Of a stretch of 64,000 nucleotides of DNA, positions 47,704 through 56,941 are shown one piece after another. The stretch is taken from assembly GCA_902779915.1 (NCBI GenBank), contig CACZDM010000001.1, positions 186,001-250,000 of the forward strand. The letters are read 5' to 3'. Origin of the DNA: Oscillospiraceae bacterium. GTDB lineage: Bacteria; Bacillota; Clostridia; Oscillospirales; Ruminococcaceae. The notes under the pieces were generated by a model. The model was not told the origin of the DNA and ran no database searches. It saw nothing but the letters and a program-made list of their open reading frames with translations. Positions within the stretch are counted from its first letter, which is position 1, and every line of letters begins with the position of its first letter. Position numbers and translations under genes: made by a program.

Positions 47704-48471
47704 TTGTGTAAAGTTATTGCCGTAGTTAATCAAAAAGGGGGAGTTGGTAAAACAACAACCGCAGTTAATTTGAGCGCTGCAATTGGAATTGAAAAGAAAA
47801 AAACTTTGCTGGTTGATTTAGATCCCCAGGGCAATTCAACAAGTGGAATGGGAATTGTAAAAACACAAGTGGATTTTTCTGTATATGATGTGCTAATTAA
47901 CGATCAGCCCATTGACTCAGTTATTATCCATACACAATTTCAGAATGTCAACGTTGTTCCCTCAGGTATAGAATTAGCGGGAGCTGAGATTGAAATGGTT
48001 GAACTGAGAGAGCGAACTTTTTTATTAAAAAAAAGAATAGAAGAAATCAAAGCCGAATATAAGTATATCTTAATAGATTGCCCTCCTTCTTTAGGAATAT
48101 TAACGTTAAACGCCTTAACGGCTAGTGATGCCATAATAATCCCCACTCAATGTGAATATTATGCTCTCGAAGGCCTATCTCAACTTGTGGCAACGGTTAA
48201 GCAAGTAAAAAAATTATACAATCCTTTAATAGAAATAGATGGAATTTTGCTAACAATGTATGATGGACGATTAAAACTGACAATGCAGGTGGTCAATGAA
48301 GTCAAAAAGCATTTCAACAGTAAAGTGTATAAATCGGTCATACCCAAAAATGTCAGATTGTCTGAGGCTCCAAGTTTCGGGGAACCTATTTCATACTATG
48401 ATAAATATTCAAAAGGAGCGCATGCCTATCAAAAGCTTGCAAAAGAGGTCATTAAAAACACAAAAAAATAG
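47704..48471 (+). CDS. parA: Chromosome-partitioning ATPase ParA (Soj)
   Basis: A 255-residue Walker-type ATPase that segregates origins with ParB and influences DnaA. The deviant Walker A is VVNQKGGVGKTTTAVNLSAA, followed by LLVDLDPQGNSTSGMG and ILIDCPPSLGILTLNA. The start is TTG with AAGGAG 8 bases upstream. parB follows 15 bases later. Confidence 0.96.
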   Translation: MCKVIAVVNQKGGVGKTTTAVNLSAAIGIEKKKTLLVDLDPQGNSTSGMGIVKTQVDFSVYDVLINDQPIDSVIIHTQFQNVNVVPSGIELAGAEIEMVELRERTFLLKKRIEEIKAEYKYILIDCPPSLGILTLNALTASDAIIIPTQCEYYALEGLSQLVATVKQVKKLYNPLIEIDGILLTMYDGRLKLTMQVVNEVKKHFNSKVYKSVIPKNVRLSEAPSFGEPISYYDKYSKGAHAYQKLAKEVIKNTKK

Positions 48472-48486
48472 AAAGGAATGATATAT

Positions 48487-49338
48487 GTGGCGAAAAAAAG
48501 TGGTTTAGGAAAGGGACTAGATGCTTTATTTCAAGACGATACTGAAGAAACAAAAAACACATTAACGGTGAACATAACCAAAGTTGAGCCGAATAAAGGC
48601 CAGCCCCGGCATAGATTTGATGAAGAAGCCATGACATCATTGGCGGATTCTATTCGAGAACATGGTGTGATTCAGCCAATAGTTGTTAGGCCGTTGAATA
48701 ATGAGAGATATCAAATTATTGCCGGAGAGCGTCGCTGGAGAGCGTCCAGAATGGCGGGGCTGAAAGAAGTCCCAATAATAATAAAAGATGTTGATGATAA
48801 GCAAACCATGGAAATAGCGCTGATAGAAAATTTGCAAAGGGAAGATCTAAATCCCATAGAAGAAGCAAGAGGCTATGTTAAACTCATGGAAGAACACAAA
48901 CTCACTCAAGATAATGTTTCTAAAAGGGTTGGGAAATCCAGAAGCGCGATTGCAAATTCTGTTCGCCTGTTGAGCCTGCCAAGCGAAGTTATTAAAGAAC
49001 TTGAGTGTGGAAATTTATCTGGAGGTCAAGGACGCGCGCTGCTTTCGCTTGAAAACGCGGAACAAATCAAGGAGGTTGCTTCGAGGGCAATTTCAAGAGG
49101 AATGAGCGTTAGAGAACTTGAAAAAATCAGTAATGCTAAAAAAAACACTAAGCCAAAGCAAAAAAAGAACATCAAAGACCATATATACAAAGAATTAGAA
49201 TTATCTATGCAAGAAGAATTAAACAGAAAAGTTAAAATTGAGGTCACATCTGAAGGCAAAGGCAAACTGATTTTAGATTTTTATAATAAAGAGGAATTAA
49301 TAGACATGGCCTATGCTTTAGCAAATCAAAGAAAATAG
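48487..49338 (+). CDS. parB: Chromosome-partitioning protein ParB (Spo0J)
   Basis: A parS-binding CTP switch of 283 residues. It begins AKKSGLGKGLDALF, the ParA-stimulating N-terminus. PRHRFDEEAM, HGVIQPIVVRPL and the CTP-binding GERRWRASRMAGL are present, then LIENLQREDLNPIEEA, a helix-turn-helix (VSKRVGKSRSAIANSVRLL), and a C-terminal dimer domain. I prefer the GTG at 48487 because AAGGA is 9 bases upstream and family members start here; an ATG at 48478 is too close to that site. serS follows. Confidence 0.95.
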   Translation: MAKKSGLGKGLDALFQDDTEETKNTLTVNITKVEPNKGQPRHRFDEEAMTSLADSIREHGVIQPIVVRPLNNERYQIIAGERRWRASRMAGLKEVPIIIKDVDDKQTMEIALIENLQREDLNPIEEARGYVKLMEEHKLTQDNVSKRVGKSRSAIANSVRLLSLPSEVIKELECGNLSGGQGRALLSLENAEQIKEVASRAISRGMSVRELEKISNAKKNTKPKQKKNIKDHIYKELELSMQEELNRKVKIEVTSEGKGKLILDFYNKEELIDMAYALANQRK

Positions 49339-49353
49339 AAAAGGAGAAAATCA

Positions 49354-50631
49354 ATGTTGGATATAAAGCTTATTAGAGAAAATCCTCAAATTGTCAAAAA
49401 TAATATAGAAAAAAAATTCCAACACTCAAAAATTAAATTAGTCGATGAAGTGTTAGATCTAGATAAAGAATATCGTGAATTAAAAACAAAATGCGATCAA
49501 ATCAGGGGCGATCGAAATAGAATAAGCAAACAAATAGGCGCGTTGATTGGACGCGGGGAAAAAGATAAAGCTCAAGAAATTAAATCCAGTGTCAAAAAAA
49601 TGAACTTAGAACTTGAAACTCTTGAAGAAAACGAACAGCAATTATATCAAAAAATTCACAAAATAATGCTGTCCATTCCCAATATTATTGATGAAAGCGT
49701 TCCGATTGGAAAAGATGACAGCGAAAATGTTGAAATCGAAAAATTTGGAACGCCAACAATTCCAGAATATGAGATTCCATATCATGTGGATATAATGGAA
49801 AAACTAAACGGAATAGACCTGGAAAGCGCCAGAAAAACCAGCGGGAATGGGTTTTATTACCTTTGCGGCGATATTGCAAGACTGCATTCGGCTATTTTAT
49901 CATATGCTCGAGATTTCATGATCGATCGAGGGTTCACATATTTCATACCGCCATATATGATTAGAAGCGAAGTTGTTGATGGAGTCATGAGTTTTGATGA
50001 AATGGAAAACATGATGTATAAAATTGAAGGAGAAGATCTGTATCTTATCGGAACTAGCGAACATTCTATGATTGGGAAATTTATCAACACGTTCACGGAT
50101 GAAGAGAAATTGCCGATGAAATACACTAGCTATTCGCCATGTTTTAGAAAAGAGGTTGGCGCGCATGGAATAGAGGAGAGAGGAGTATATCGAATACATC
50201 AATTTGAAAAGCAAGAAATGGTGGTTATCTGCAGACCCGATCAAAGCAAACAATATTTTAGTGAAATGCTTAAAAACACGGTTGATTTCTTTCGCTCAAT
50301 CGAAATTCCAGTCAGAACATTGGAATGCTGCTCGGGAGATCTTGCTGACTTAAAGGTTAAAAGCGTTGATGTTGAAGCTTGGTCACCCAGACAAAAAAAG
50401 TATTTCGAAGTTGGAAGTTGTTCAAATTTAGGCGATGCACAAGCCAGAAGGCTTAAAATCAGAGTCCGATCAAAAGAAAAAAATTACTTTGCACACACTT
50501 TAAACAACACGGTGGTTGCCCCGCCGAGGATGCTGATCGCGTTTTTAGAAAACAACTACACCTCAAATCAGACAGTTAAAATCCCCAAGCCTCTTCAAAT
50601 TTATATGGGCAATAAAACTGAATTAAAATAA
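49354..50631 (+). CDS. serS: Seryl-tRNA synthetase
   Basis: It charges tRNA-Ser. The protein has 425 residues: an N-terminal coiled-coil arm (MLDIKLIRENPQIVKNNIE, then long charged helices), and a class II core with motif 2 SYSPCFRKEVGAHG followed by RGVYRIHQFEKQEMV, and motif 3 NNTVVAPPRMLIAFLENN. The ATG follows AAGGAG by 8 bases; 15 bases after parB. Confidence 0.97.
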   Translation: MLDIKLIRENPQIVKNNIEKKFQHSKIKLVDEVLDLDKEYRELKTKCDQIRGDRNRISKQIGALIGRGEKDKAQEIKSSVKKMNLELETLEENEQQLYQKIHKIMLSIPNIIDESVPIGKDDSENVEIEKFGTPTIPEYEIPYHVDIMEKLNGIDLESARKTSGNGFYYLCGDIARLHSAILSYARDFMIDRGFTYFIPPYMIRSEVVDGVMSFDEMENMMYKIEGEDLYLIGTSEHSMIGKFINTFTDEEKLPMKYTSYSPCFRKEVGAHGIEERGVYRIHQFEKQEMVVICRPDQSKQYFSEMLKNTVDFFRSIEIPVRTLECCSGDLADLKVKSVDVEAWSPRQKKYFEVGSCSNLGDAQARRLKIRVRSKEKNYFAHTLNNTVVAPPRMLIAFLENNYTSNQTVKIPKPLQIYMGNKTELK

Positions 50632-50633
50632 CA

Positions 50634-50675
50634 AAAAAAGCTGCAATACCATGCATGAAGGTGCTGCAGCTTTTT
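50634..50675. terminator. Strong bidirectional terminator between serS and the GH13 gene
   Basis: AAAAAAGCTGCA pairs with TGCAGCTTTTT (11 bp), extended by TACC/GGTG after a mismatch, with A and T tracts on either side. It ends both serS (plus) and the GH13 gene (minus). Confidence 0.92.
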
Positions 50676-50694
50676 ATATGAGCATAATTAATTT

Positions 50695-52545
50695 TCAAAT
50701 ATATTTATTTAAAACAGAAAACGAAAACGGGGATAATAAAATTTGATTTTTCACATATTGCCCATGAACGCAGTTGTAGCCCTTTAAATTTAAATCTATT
50801 GCCTTTTCATAGTCATTGGGGTTTAAAATCAAAATTGTTGATTCGCGCAAATCCTCCCTTTTAAACATCAAAACGTCCGTTGGGGATTCAACAAATTCTA
50901 TGGCCCCTTCAGCCAAAGCCGGCAATTTTTTTCTGAGTTCACCCAAAAATTTAGCAAATTCTAATATGTTTTTATCTTCACATCCCCATGGATAGCACTT
51001 TCTGTTAAATGGATCTTTATATCCTTGAAGGCCCGCCTCATCTCCATAATATATGCAAGGGGAGCCGGGCAAAAAATATTGCAAAACCATGGCGCATTTT
51101 AACATATTAGCGCCGATTTTATATTGCTCTATTGATAAAACATTTTCAAATTGCCATTTCCGGTTATGATTGTCTTCGCAGGGTCCCGCTAAAGCAGTTA
51201 TGGCTCTGGTTATGTCGTGGGTTGACAGCAAATTCATACACACATTTAGCGCTTGGGGTGGATAGTTTTCGACAACTGTCATGACAGAATCCTCAAAAAC
51301 CTTTTTATTTTTAGTTTTAATATAGGAAATAATTGCGTTTCTAAAGGGGTAGTTCATGACTCCATCCAACCGATCTCCAAGAAAATATTTTTTGTCTTCA
51401 TCGTATGCAACCTTGTTTGAAGCGTCCTCCCAAACCTCGCCAATAAGCAATTTATCTTCTCCTTCAGACTTGATCGTCTTTCGAATTTTTTCAACCATCT
51501 CTCCTGGCAACTCATCAACAACATCAAGCCTAAATCCTCTTGCCCCAAGCTTCAGCCATTTTTTTATCACGCCATCATCCCCGCATAAAAAATCAATAAA
51601 ATCGCTTTTGTTTTTATTAATTGCGGGAAGGTCTAGAAAGCCCCACCATGAGTTGTATTTATCAGGATATTCAATAAAATTATACCACGAAAAATATCGA
51701 CTATCCTTAGAATTATGCGCTCCCGGAGAGGCATATCGATTGCTTTTATTAAAATATATACTGTCAGCGCCTGTGTGGTTAAAAACTCCATCTAAAATTA
51801 TGGAAATGTTTCTTTTTTTTGCTGCCGAACATAGGTTTGAAAAACTCTCTTCATCTCCAAGAAGCGGGTCTATTTTCATATAGTCCGCTGTGTTATAGCG
51901 ATGATTAGAATGCGCTTCAAAAATTGGATTTAAATAAATTATATTGACGCCTAAAGACTCAAGATATGGGAGTTTTTGCTCAATTCCCTTTAAATCTCCG
52001 CAAAAATAATCATTGTTTAATATTTCCCCGTTTTCATTTGGCAAAAATAAAGGAGTTCCTCCCCAATCAGACCGCAAAAGCCGATCGGAAGGAACGTTTT
52101 TCTTTTCCTCTTTGCTGAAACAAAACCTGTCTGGAAAAATTTGGTAATATATTCCCCCTTTAGCAAAATCAGGGGTCTTAAAGTTTTTTTGAAAAACAGT
52201 CAATTGAAAATTAGGCCCGTCATTTTCCGAAAAATATCCCGATCCATCCGAATTTCTTCGAATATATGTTGTTTTTGAGTCTTTTTCAATTCTAAAATAG
52301 TAAAATAAAACCCGCGCCTTTTCGGGAACAACGCTGCATCCGTAGCAAATTGAGTCTTTCTGGGTGTTTTCATAGGCAAGCTCAAATTCCCGAGAATATC
52401 CATTAAAATCATAAAAACATATATAAACTTTCGAAAAAGCGAACTCGGACGGCAAATTAACTTTAAACTGGGTTTTAGTTTGAACTTCAACGGCGCCAAA
52501 TGGTTTTTTAAACTTCAAATCTCTGCTGTTATATATGCAACTCAT
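50695..52545 (-). CDS. Glycoside hydrolase family 13, neopullulanase/maltogenic-amylase type
   Basis: A 616-residue alpha-glucan hydrolase. The N-terminal ~130 residues are a beta-rich domain of the kind found in cyclomaltodextrinase/neopullulanase. The TIM barrel has GGIYYQIFPDRF, region I DGVFNHTG, region II GFRLDVVDEL (nucleophile Asp), region III IGEVWED (acid/base Glu) and region IV STHDI. No signal peptide is present, so it acts on intracellular maltodextrin or glycogen. It is encoded 45 bases after glgP in the same direction. The ATG at 52545 follows GGGTGGA. Confidence 0.9.
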   Translation of the reverse strand: MSCIYNSRDLKFKKPFGAVEVQTKTQFKVNLPSEFAFSKVYICFYDFNGYSREFELAYENTQKDSICYGCSVVPEKARVLFYYFRIEKDSKTTYIRRNSDGSGYFSENDGPNFQLTVFQKNFKTPDFAKGGIYYQIFPDRFCFSKEEKKNVPSDRLLRSDWGGTPLFLPNENGEILNNDYFCGDLKGIEQKLPYLESLGVNIIYLNPIFEAHSNHRYNTADYMKIDPLLGDEESFSNLCSAAKKRNISIILDGVFNHTGADSIYFNKSNRYASPGAHNSKDSRYFSWYNFIEYPDKYNSWWGFLDLPAINKNKSDFIDFLCGDDGVIKKWLKLGARGFRLDVVDELPGEMVEKIRKTIKSEGEDKLLIGEVWEDASNKVAYDEDKKYFLGDRLDGVMNYPFRNAIISYIKTKNKKVFEDSVMTVVENYPPQALNVCMNLLSTHDITRAITALAGPCEDNHNRKWQFENVLSIEQYKIGANMLKCAMVLQYFLPGSPCIYYGDEAGLQGYKDPFNRKCYPWGCEDKNILEFAKFLGELRKKLPALAEGAIEFVESPTDVLMFKREDLRESTILILNPNDYEKAIDLNLKGYNCVHGQYVKNQILLSPFSFSVLNKYI

Positions 52546-52590
52546 TTTCAAATCCACCCTTTCAATCCAAATTAATTTAAAATCGTTTTT

Positions 52591-54981
52591 TTATAAGTCC
52601 CATATATCTTTCGCATATTGAGAGACAGCCCTGTCAGCTGAAAAGTATCCTGCATTTGCTATGTTGATTGCGCTCATTTTATACCATTTTTTTGGATTAT
52701 TATATAACGTTCTTGCTTTATTTTGAACATCGCGATATGACGAAAAATCCGCCAAAACCATATATGGGTCCTTCCATTTCAAAGAATTAGCTATATCACA
52801 AAACTCGGCCTGATAAATCCCATGCTCCATAAAATCAACAACACGTTTTATGTGAGGGTTTTTATTATATATCTCAATGGGAAAATAGCCTTTTTTTCGA
52901 ATATTTTCAACATCTTTTGAATCCATCCCAAAAATTAATATATTATCCTCTCCAACGTTTTGATGTATTTCAACATTAGCGCCGTCCTCAGTCCCAAGCG
53001 TTATCGCTCCATTAATCATAAATTTCATATTTCCAGTTCCAGACGCTTCAGTTCCTGCCAGTGATATTTGCTCTGAAATGTCGCTTGCGGGGATTATAAG
53101 CTCAGCCAGAGAGACATTGTAGTTTTCAACATAAACCACATTTAATTTCTCTCGGATTTTGGGATCACGTCGTATATGATCAGAAAGAGCGCAAATAAGC
53201 TTAATAATTTGCTTTGCAATATAGTATCCAGGAGCTGCTTTGGCTGAAAAAACATATGTTTTTGGAGCAAAATCTGCGCTTGGATTGTCTTTTAAGTAAA
53301 GATAATCCGAGATTATGTTCAAGGCGTTCATGTGCTGTCGTTTATATTCGTGCATCCGCTTAACCTGAACGTCAAAAATAGAGTTAATGTCAATGCTAAA
53401 ATGCTCCGACCCGAAAGTGGAAGACAAAAATTTTTCTTTGTTCTCGCGTTTAATTTGTGCTAATCTTTTTTGAATTTCAGAATCATCAGCATATTTTTCA
53501 AATTTTTTTAACTCTTGCGCATCTTTTTCAAATTTAGACCCAACAGTTTCGCGCAGAAGTTTGTCAAGCCCGGGATTAATTTGACTGAGCCATCTTCTAT
53601 ATGCAATTCCGTTGGTGACATTAGTGAATTTGTCAGGCTCCTCTCGATAAAAATCATAAAACAAATCCTTGCGCAAAATTTTGCTGTGGAGCTCGGAAAC
53701 GCCATTAATCTTTTTAGACGCATACACACATAAATTTGCCATTTTAACGCAATTATTTTCAACTATTGACATTTTATTCATCCGATTTATATCCCACGCA
53801 AACTTATTTTTCATTTCCTCGACAAATCTGCGGTTTATTTCCAATATGATTTGAAAAATTCGCGGAAGCAAGTCTTTGATAAGGCCTTCATTCCAAACCT
53901 CCAAAGCCTCAGTCATAACAGTGTGGTTGGTGTATGTGAAGGTGTTTTCAGTGATTTTCCAGGCTTTTTCCCAGCTATATCCACATTCATCCAGTAAAAT
54001 TCTCATCAGTTCTGGAATTGCAAGCGTTGGGTGTGTGTCATTAATGTGGATTGCATTTTTTTCAGCAAAATTATCCATATTTCCATATTCTCTTGTGTGT
54101 CTGTTAACTATGTCGCCCAGCGAAGCAGCACAAAGAAAATACTGTTGACGCAAACGCAAAAGTTTTCCCTGGAGGTGGTTGTCATTAGGATATAAAATTT
54201 TAGATATAGATTCAGCTGTTATGCTTTGGCCCATGGCGCCAGTGTAGTCTCCTCGGTTGAAAGAATCCATGTCAAAAAAAGGAGACTCCGCGTCCCAAAG
54301 GCGCAAAACAGCAACGCCAGAAGAGCTATATCCCGGAATATATATGTCGTATGGAATCGCCCGAACGACTGAATAGTTTTTTTGTATAACATAATGAAAT
54401 CCTGAAGCGTCCCAATGTTCTTCAACCTCCCCGCCAAATTTAACATCAATTGCAAGTTCGGGTTGAGGATTGAGCCAAAATTTCCCCGTTGAAAGCCACT
54501 TGTCCGGAAGCTCCGTTTGCCACCCATCCACAATTTTTTGCTTGAATATTCCAAATTCATATAGTATTGAATATCCATATGAATGAAAGCCGAGGTTTGC
54601 CATCGAATCCAAATAGCACGCCGCAAGCCTTCCCAAGCCGCCGTTTCCAAGCCCAGCGTCTGCTTCGCATTCGCACACATCTTCAAGGCCTATTTCAAAA
54701 TGCGACAAAATATCCTTTACAGCGTCTGTTATTTTCAAATTAAACAAATTATTTCTCAAAGACCTGCCAATAAGAAACTCGATGCTTAAATAATTGATTT
54801 GCTTGCGCCCTGTTGACAAATTTTGAGCTTTAAAATGACGGGCGTTGATTTTCAAAATTTTGTTAACGGTCATTGCAAGCGCCTTATAAAACTGCTCAAC
54901 TGAAGCATCTTGTGGAGATGTCCTGAGTTGGCCGAGGGCGAAGACAATCTCATTTTTTAAATATTCCTTTGATATTTTCAT
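52591..54981 (-). CDS. glgP: Glycogen/maltodextrin phosphorylase
   Basis: It releases glucose-1-phosphate from alpha-1,4-glucans. The protein has 796 residues. It has LSIEFLIGRSLRNNL, EADAGLGNGGLGRLAACYLDS, the PLP/active region KVYVENYNVSLAE-type sequence and EASGTGNMKFMINGAITLGT, which contains the PLP-binding lysine. The ATG follows AAAGGGGG by 5 bases. With the GH13 enzyme downstream it forms a two-gene glucan-degradation operon with its own promoter at 55088-55060. Confidence 0.96.
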   Translation of the reverse strand: MKISKEYLKNEIVFALGQLRTSPQDASVEQFYKALAMTVNKILKINARHFKAQNLSTGRKQINYLSIEFLIGRSLRNNLFNLKITDAVKDILSHFEIGLEDVCECEADAGLGNGGLGRLAACYLDSMANLGFHSYGYSILYEFGIFKQKIVDGWQTELPDKWLSTGKFWLNPQPELAIDVKFGGEVEEHWDASGFHYVIQKNYSVVRAIPYDIYIPGYSSSGVAVLRLWDAESPFFDMDSFNRGDYTGAMGQSITAESISKILYPNDNHLQGKLLRLRQQYFLCAASLGDIVNRHTREYGNMDNFAEKNAIHINDTHPTLAIPELMRILLDECGYSWEKAWKITENTFTYTNHTVMTEALEVWNEGLIKDLLPRIFQIILEINRRFVEEMKNKFAWDINRMNKMSIVENNCVKMANLCVYASKKINGVSELHSKILRKDLFYDFYREEPDKFTNVTNGIAYRRWLSQINPGLDKLLRETVGSKFEKDAQELKKFEKYADDSEIQKRLAQIKRENKEKFLSSTFGSEHFSIDINSIFDVQVKRMHEYKRQHMNALNIISDYLYLKDNPSADFAPKTYVFSAKAAPGYYIAKQIIKLICALSDHIRRDPKIREKLNVVYVENYNVSLAELIIPASDISEQISLAGTEASGTGNMKFMINGAITLGTEDGANVEIHQNVGEDNILIFGMDSKDVENIRKKGYFPIEIYNKNPHIKRVVDFMEHGIYQAEFCDIANSLKWKDPYMVLADFSSYRDVQNKARTLYNNPKKWYKMSAINIANAGYFSADRAVSQYAKDIWDL

Positions 54982-55059
54982 AAAAACCCCCTTTGTTTTA
55001 AAAAATCAAAATCAAAACACATTTTTATTATTCTTTCAGCATAACTGCTTATGTTATTA

Positions 55060-55088
55060 ATTATATGCCAATTTTTACGTATAATCAA
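55060..55088 (-). promoter_or_regulatory. Sigma-A promoter for glgP
   Basis: On the minus strand: TTGATT (55088-55083), a 17-base spacer and a perfect TATAAT (55065-55060), about 80 bases before glgP. Confidence 0.82.
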
Positions 55089-55208
55089 GACAAATATAAA
55101 TTTTGGCTGTGTTATATTTGTCTCCATTTAAATCATTTCTTGAAATATTCAGCTCTTTAGTGAAAATCTTCAATAATTCCAAATATGTTTGACCGAATTC
55201 TAAAAAAA

Positions 55209-55309
55209 CAATGCAAAGGCCAGGCAAACCGCCGCCAGCTCACAATCAACTGTAATATTAAATCTTTTTGAGTTTTCTCGTCTCTTTGAAAGCTGACCTC
55301 AACAAGCGC
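55209..55309 (-). repeat. Dispersed intergenic element, copy 2
   Basis: The minus-strand counterpart of 13109-13206. The core at 55230-55250 differs at one of 21 positions; GCTTGTTG and TTTAATAT occur in the same order with the same 4-base gap before the core. In this copy a reading frame stays open for about 42 codons without a start codon or ribosome site (peptide containing FQRDEKTQKDL and VSWRRF). It lies between the divergent glgP and LCP promoters. Confidence 0.6.
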
Positions 55310-55540
55310 TAGGCTAAAGTCCTCGAGGAAAAAAGGGGGTGGGAATCAATTGGCTTTGTCGTTTGTTTATTTTGAGGCGAGTTTTTTTGCTTGCTGTAGC
55401 AAATTAATTTGAATTCTGGGTTATAAAAAATTAATTTTTAATGTTGATTGTGTGAAAAAAATGCATAAAATAAATACTGTGACATAATTTTGTTTTTTAT
55501 GTTTTGCAGAATATATTTTTGGAATTTTTTAAACAAAAGT

Positions 55541-55569
55541 TTGACAAAATATTTTAAATTTGCTATAAT
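55541..55569 (+). promoter_or_regulatory. Sigma-A promoter for the LCP gene
   Basis: TTGACA (55541-55546), a 17-base spacer and TATAAT (55564-55569), a full consensus promoter. Confidence 0.9.
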
Positions 55570-55679
55570 TCACTCGTGTTTAACGGAATTGAGATGTGGG
55601 CTTGAGTTTTGGGAAGTGGAGTATTTTTTTGTGTGAATTTTGATTATATTCACATATTTTGGGTTGAAGGGGTGTATAT

Positions 55680-56891
55680 ATGACAAACAAAAATATGGGT
55701 CGTGGAGAAAGGAAAAAAAGAGCTCCTAGGGGCCAAAAGATTCGTTATGTTAAAACTAATCGGCCTTCTGAAAAAAATTTTAGATCAAGGCCCAGTTCAG
55801 CGCGCAGATATAGGCCTGCTGGACGCCGAAAAAGAGCAAGAAAAATTGGGAAGTTTGTTGTTGCTTTTGCGGCGGTTTTTTTGGTTTTGGTCATATTTTT
55901 TGTCGCGTGCTATGCTTTTTCGATTTTGTCAAAATTTCAACATGATGACCTGACAAATGACGACATTGGAATAGACAGAGAGCAATTTTTGCAGGGTGAT
56001 CAAGCAATAGTTAACATTGCGCTGCTTGGAGTTGATGATAATGGAACTTCTGATGCGATAATCATTGCAAGCATAGACACAAATCAGAATAAAATCAAAC
56101 TAACCTCAATTTTGCGAGACAGTTTGGTTAAAGTTGAGCCTGATGGAAAAAAGCCGTATTATACTAAACTAAATGAAGCTTTTGGGAATGGAGGCGCAGC
56201 AACGACTTTAAAAGCAATAAACCGCAATTTCAATTTGAATATAAAAGACTATGTTTCGATAAAATTCGAAGGACTGGCGGCCATAATTGACATGGTTGGA
56301 GGGGTCAAGCTGAACATAACCAAGGAAGAAGCAGAGCATATTAATGGCCTGATCGCCAGCACTCAGGGCCATCAGCATTGTCCGATGGTTGAAGGATATG
56401 GAGATGTGACGCTAAATGGAATTCAAGCGATTGAATACGCGCGAATTCGCAAAAAGATTAATCAAAATGGGCAAAGCGATGATTATGGCAGGACAGATCG
56501 CCAAAGAGCGGTTTTGGAGGAAATGTTGGAAAAGGCAAAAAATATGCCATATAATGAAATTCTCGGCCTGGTTGATGTATTTTTGCAGCATATGAAAACT
56601 TCTCTGGATTTAAATAAAATCATAGGGTTGTCGAAAATGTTAAAAAACGATAATATATCAGTACTGCAAAATAGAGTCCCCATGGTTGAATATACAATAA
56701 ACAGAGACTATCATTATTCGCTTAACGGAATAAATAAGTCAACCGTCTATTATAATCTAAAATATGCTGGGCAGCTGATTAATGCTTTCATATATGACGA
56801 CATTTTGCCTGATGAATATATTGCGCAAAATCCGCCCCCGCTTGAGGGTGGGCCGCTGGACAGCCATTCAGGGGCTATTGAAAGCATGTGA
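55680..56891 (+). CDS. LytR-CpsA-Psr (LCP) family cell-wall glycopolymer ligase
   Basis: A 403-residue membrane-anchored enzyme that attaches glycopolymers from undecaprenyl-phosphate carriers to peptidoglycan. A strongly basic cytoplasmic tail (about residues 1-58) and one membrane segment (59-83) precede the LCP domain. That domain has IALLGVDDNGTSDAIIIAS, SILRDSLV (catalytic Arg/Asp region), YTKLNEAF, VGGVKLNI, and YGRTDRQRAVL (phosphate-binding Arg). The ATG at 55680 has GAAGGGG upstream. It has its own consensus promoter. Confidence 0.92.
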   Translation: MTNKNMGRGERKKRAPRGQKIRYVKTNRPSEKNFRSRPSSARRYRPAGRRKRARKIGKFVVAFAAVFLVLVIFFVACYAFSILSKFQHDDLTNDDIGIDREQFLQGDQAIVNIALLGVDDNGTSDAIIIASIDTNQNKIKLTSILRDSLVKVEPDGKKPYYTKLNEAFGNGGAATTLKAINRNFNLNIKDYVSIKFEGLAAIIDMVGGVKLNITKEEAEHINGLIASTQGHQHCPMVEGYGDVTLNGIQAIEYARIRKKINQNGQSDDYGRTDRQRAVLEEMLEKAKNMPYNEILGLVDVFLQHMKTSLDLNKIIGLSKMLKNDNISVLQNRVPMVEYTINRDYHYSLNGINKSTVYYNLKYAGQLINAFIYDDILPDEYIAQNPPPLEGGPLDSHSGAIESM

Positions 56892-56941
56892 AACTGTCCA
56901 GAATTTATGAGACTGTATATTAATTTTAGAGGAAGGGACGC

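Larger units (their letters stand above)
54982..55679. other. 698-bp divergent intergenic region between glgP and the LCP gene
   Basis: It holds the glgP promoter (55060-55088, minus), the second copy of the dispersed element (55209-55309, minus) and the LCP promoter (55541-55569, plus). The leader of the LCP gene is ~105 bases. Between 55310 and 55540 a short G-rich run (AAAAAAGGGGGTGGG near 55330) is followed by AT-rich DNA, with no gene recognised. Confidence 0.6.
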
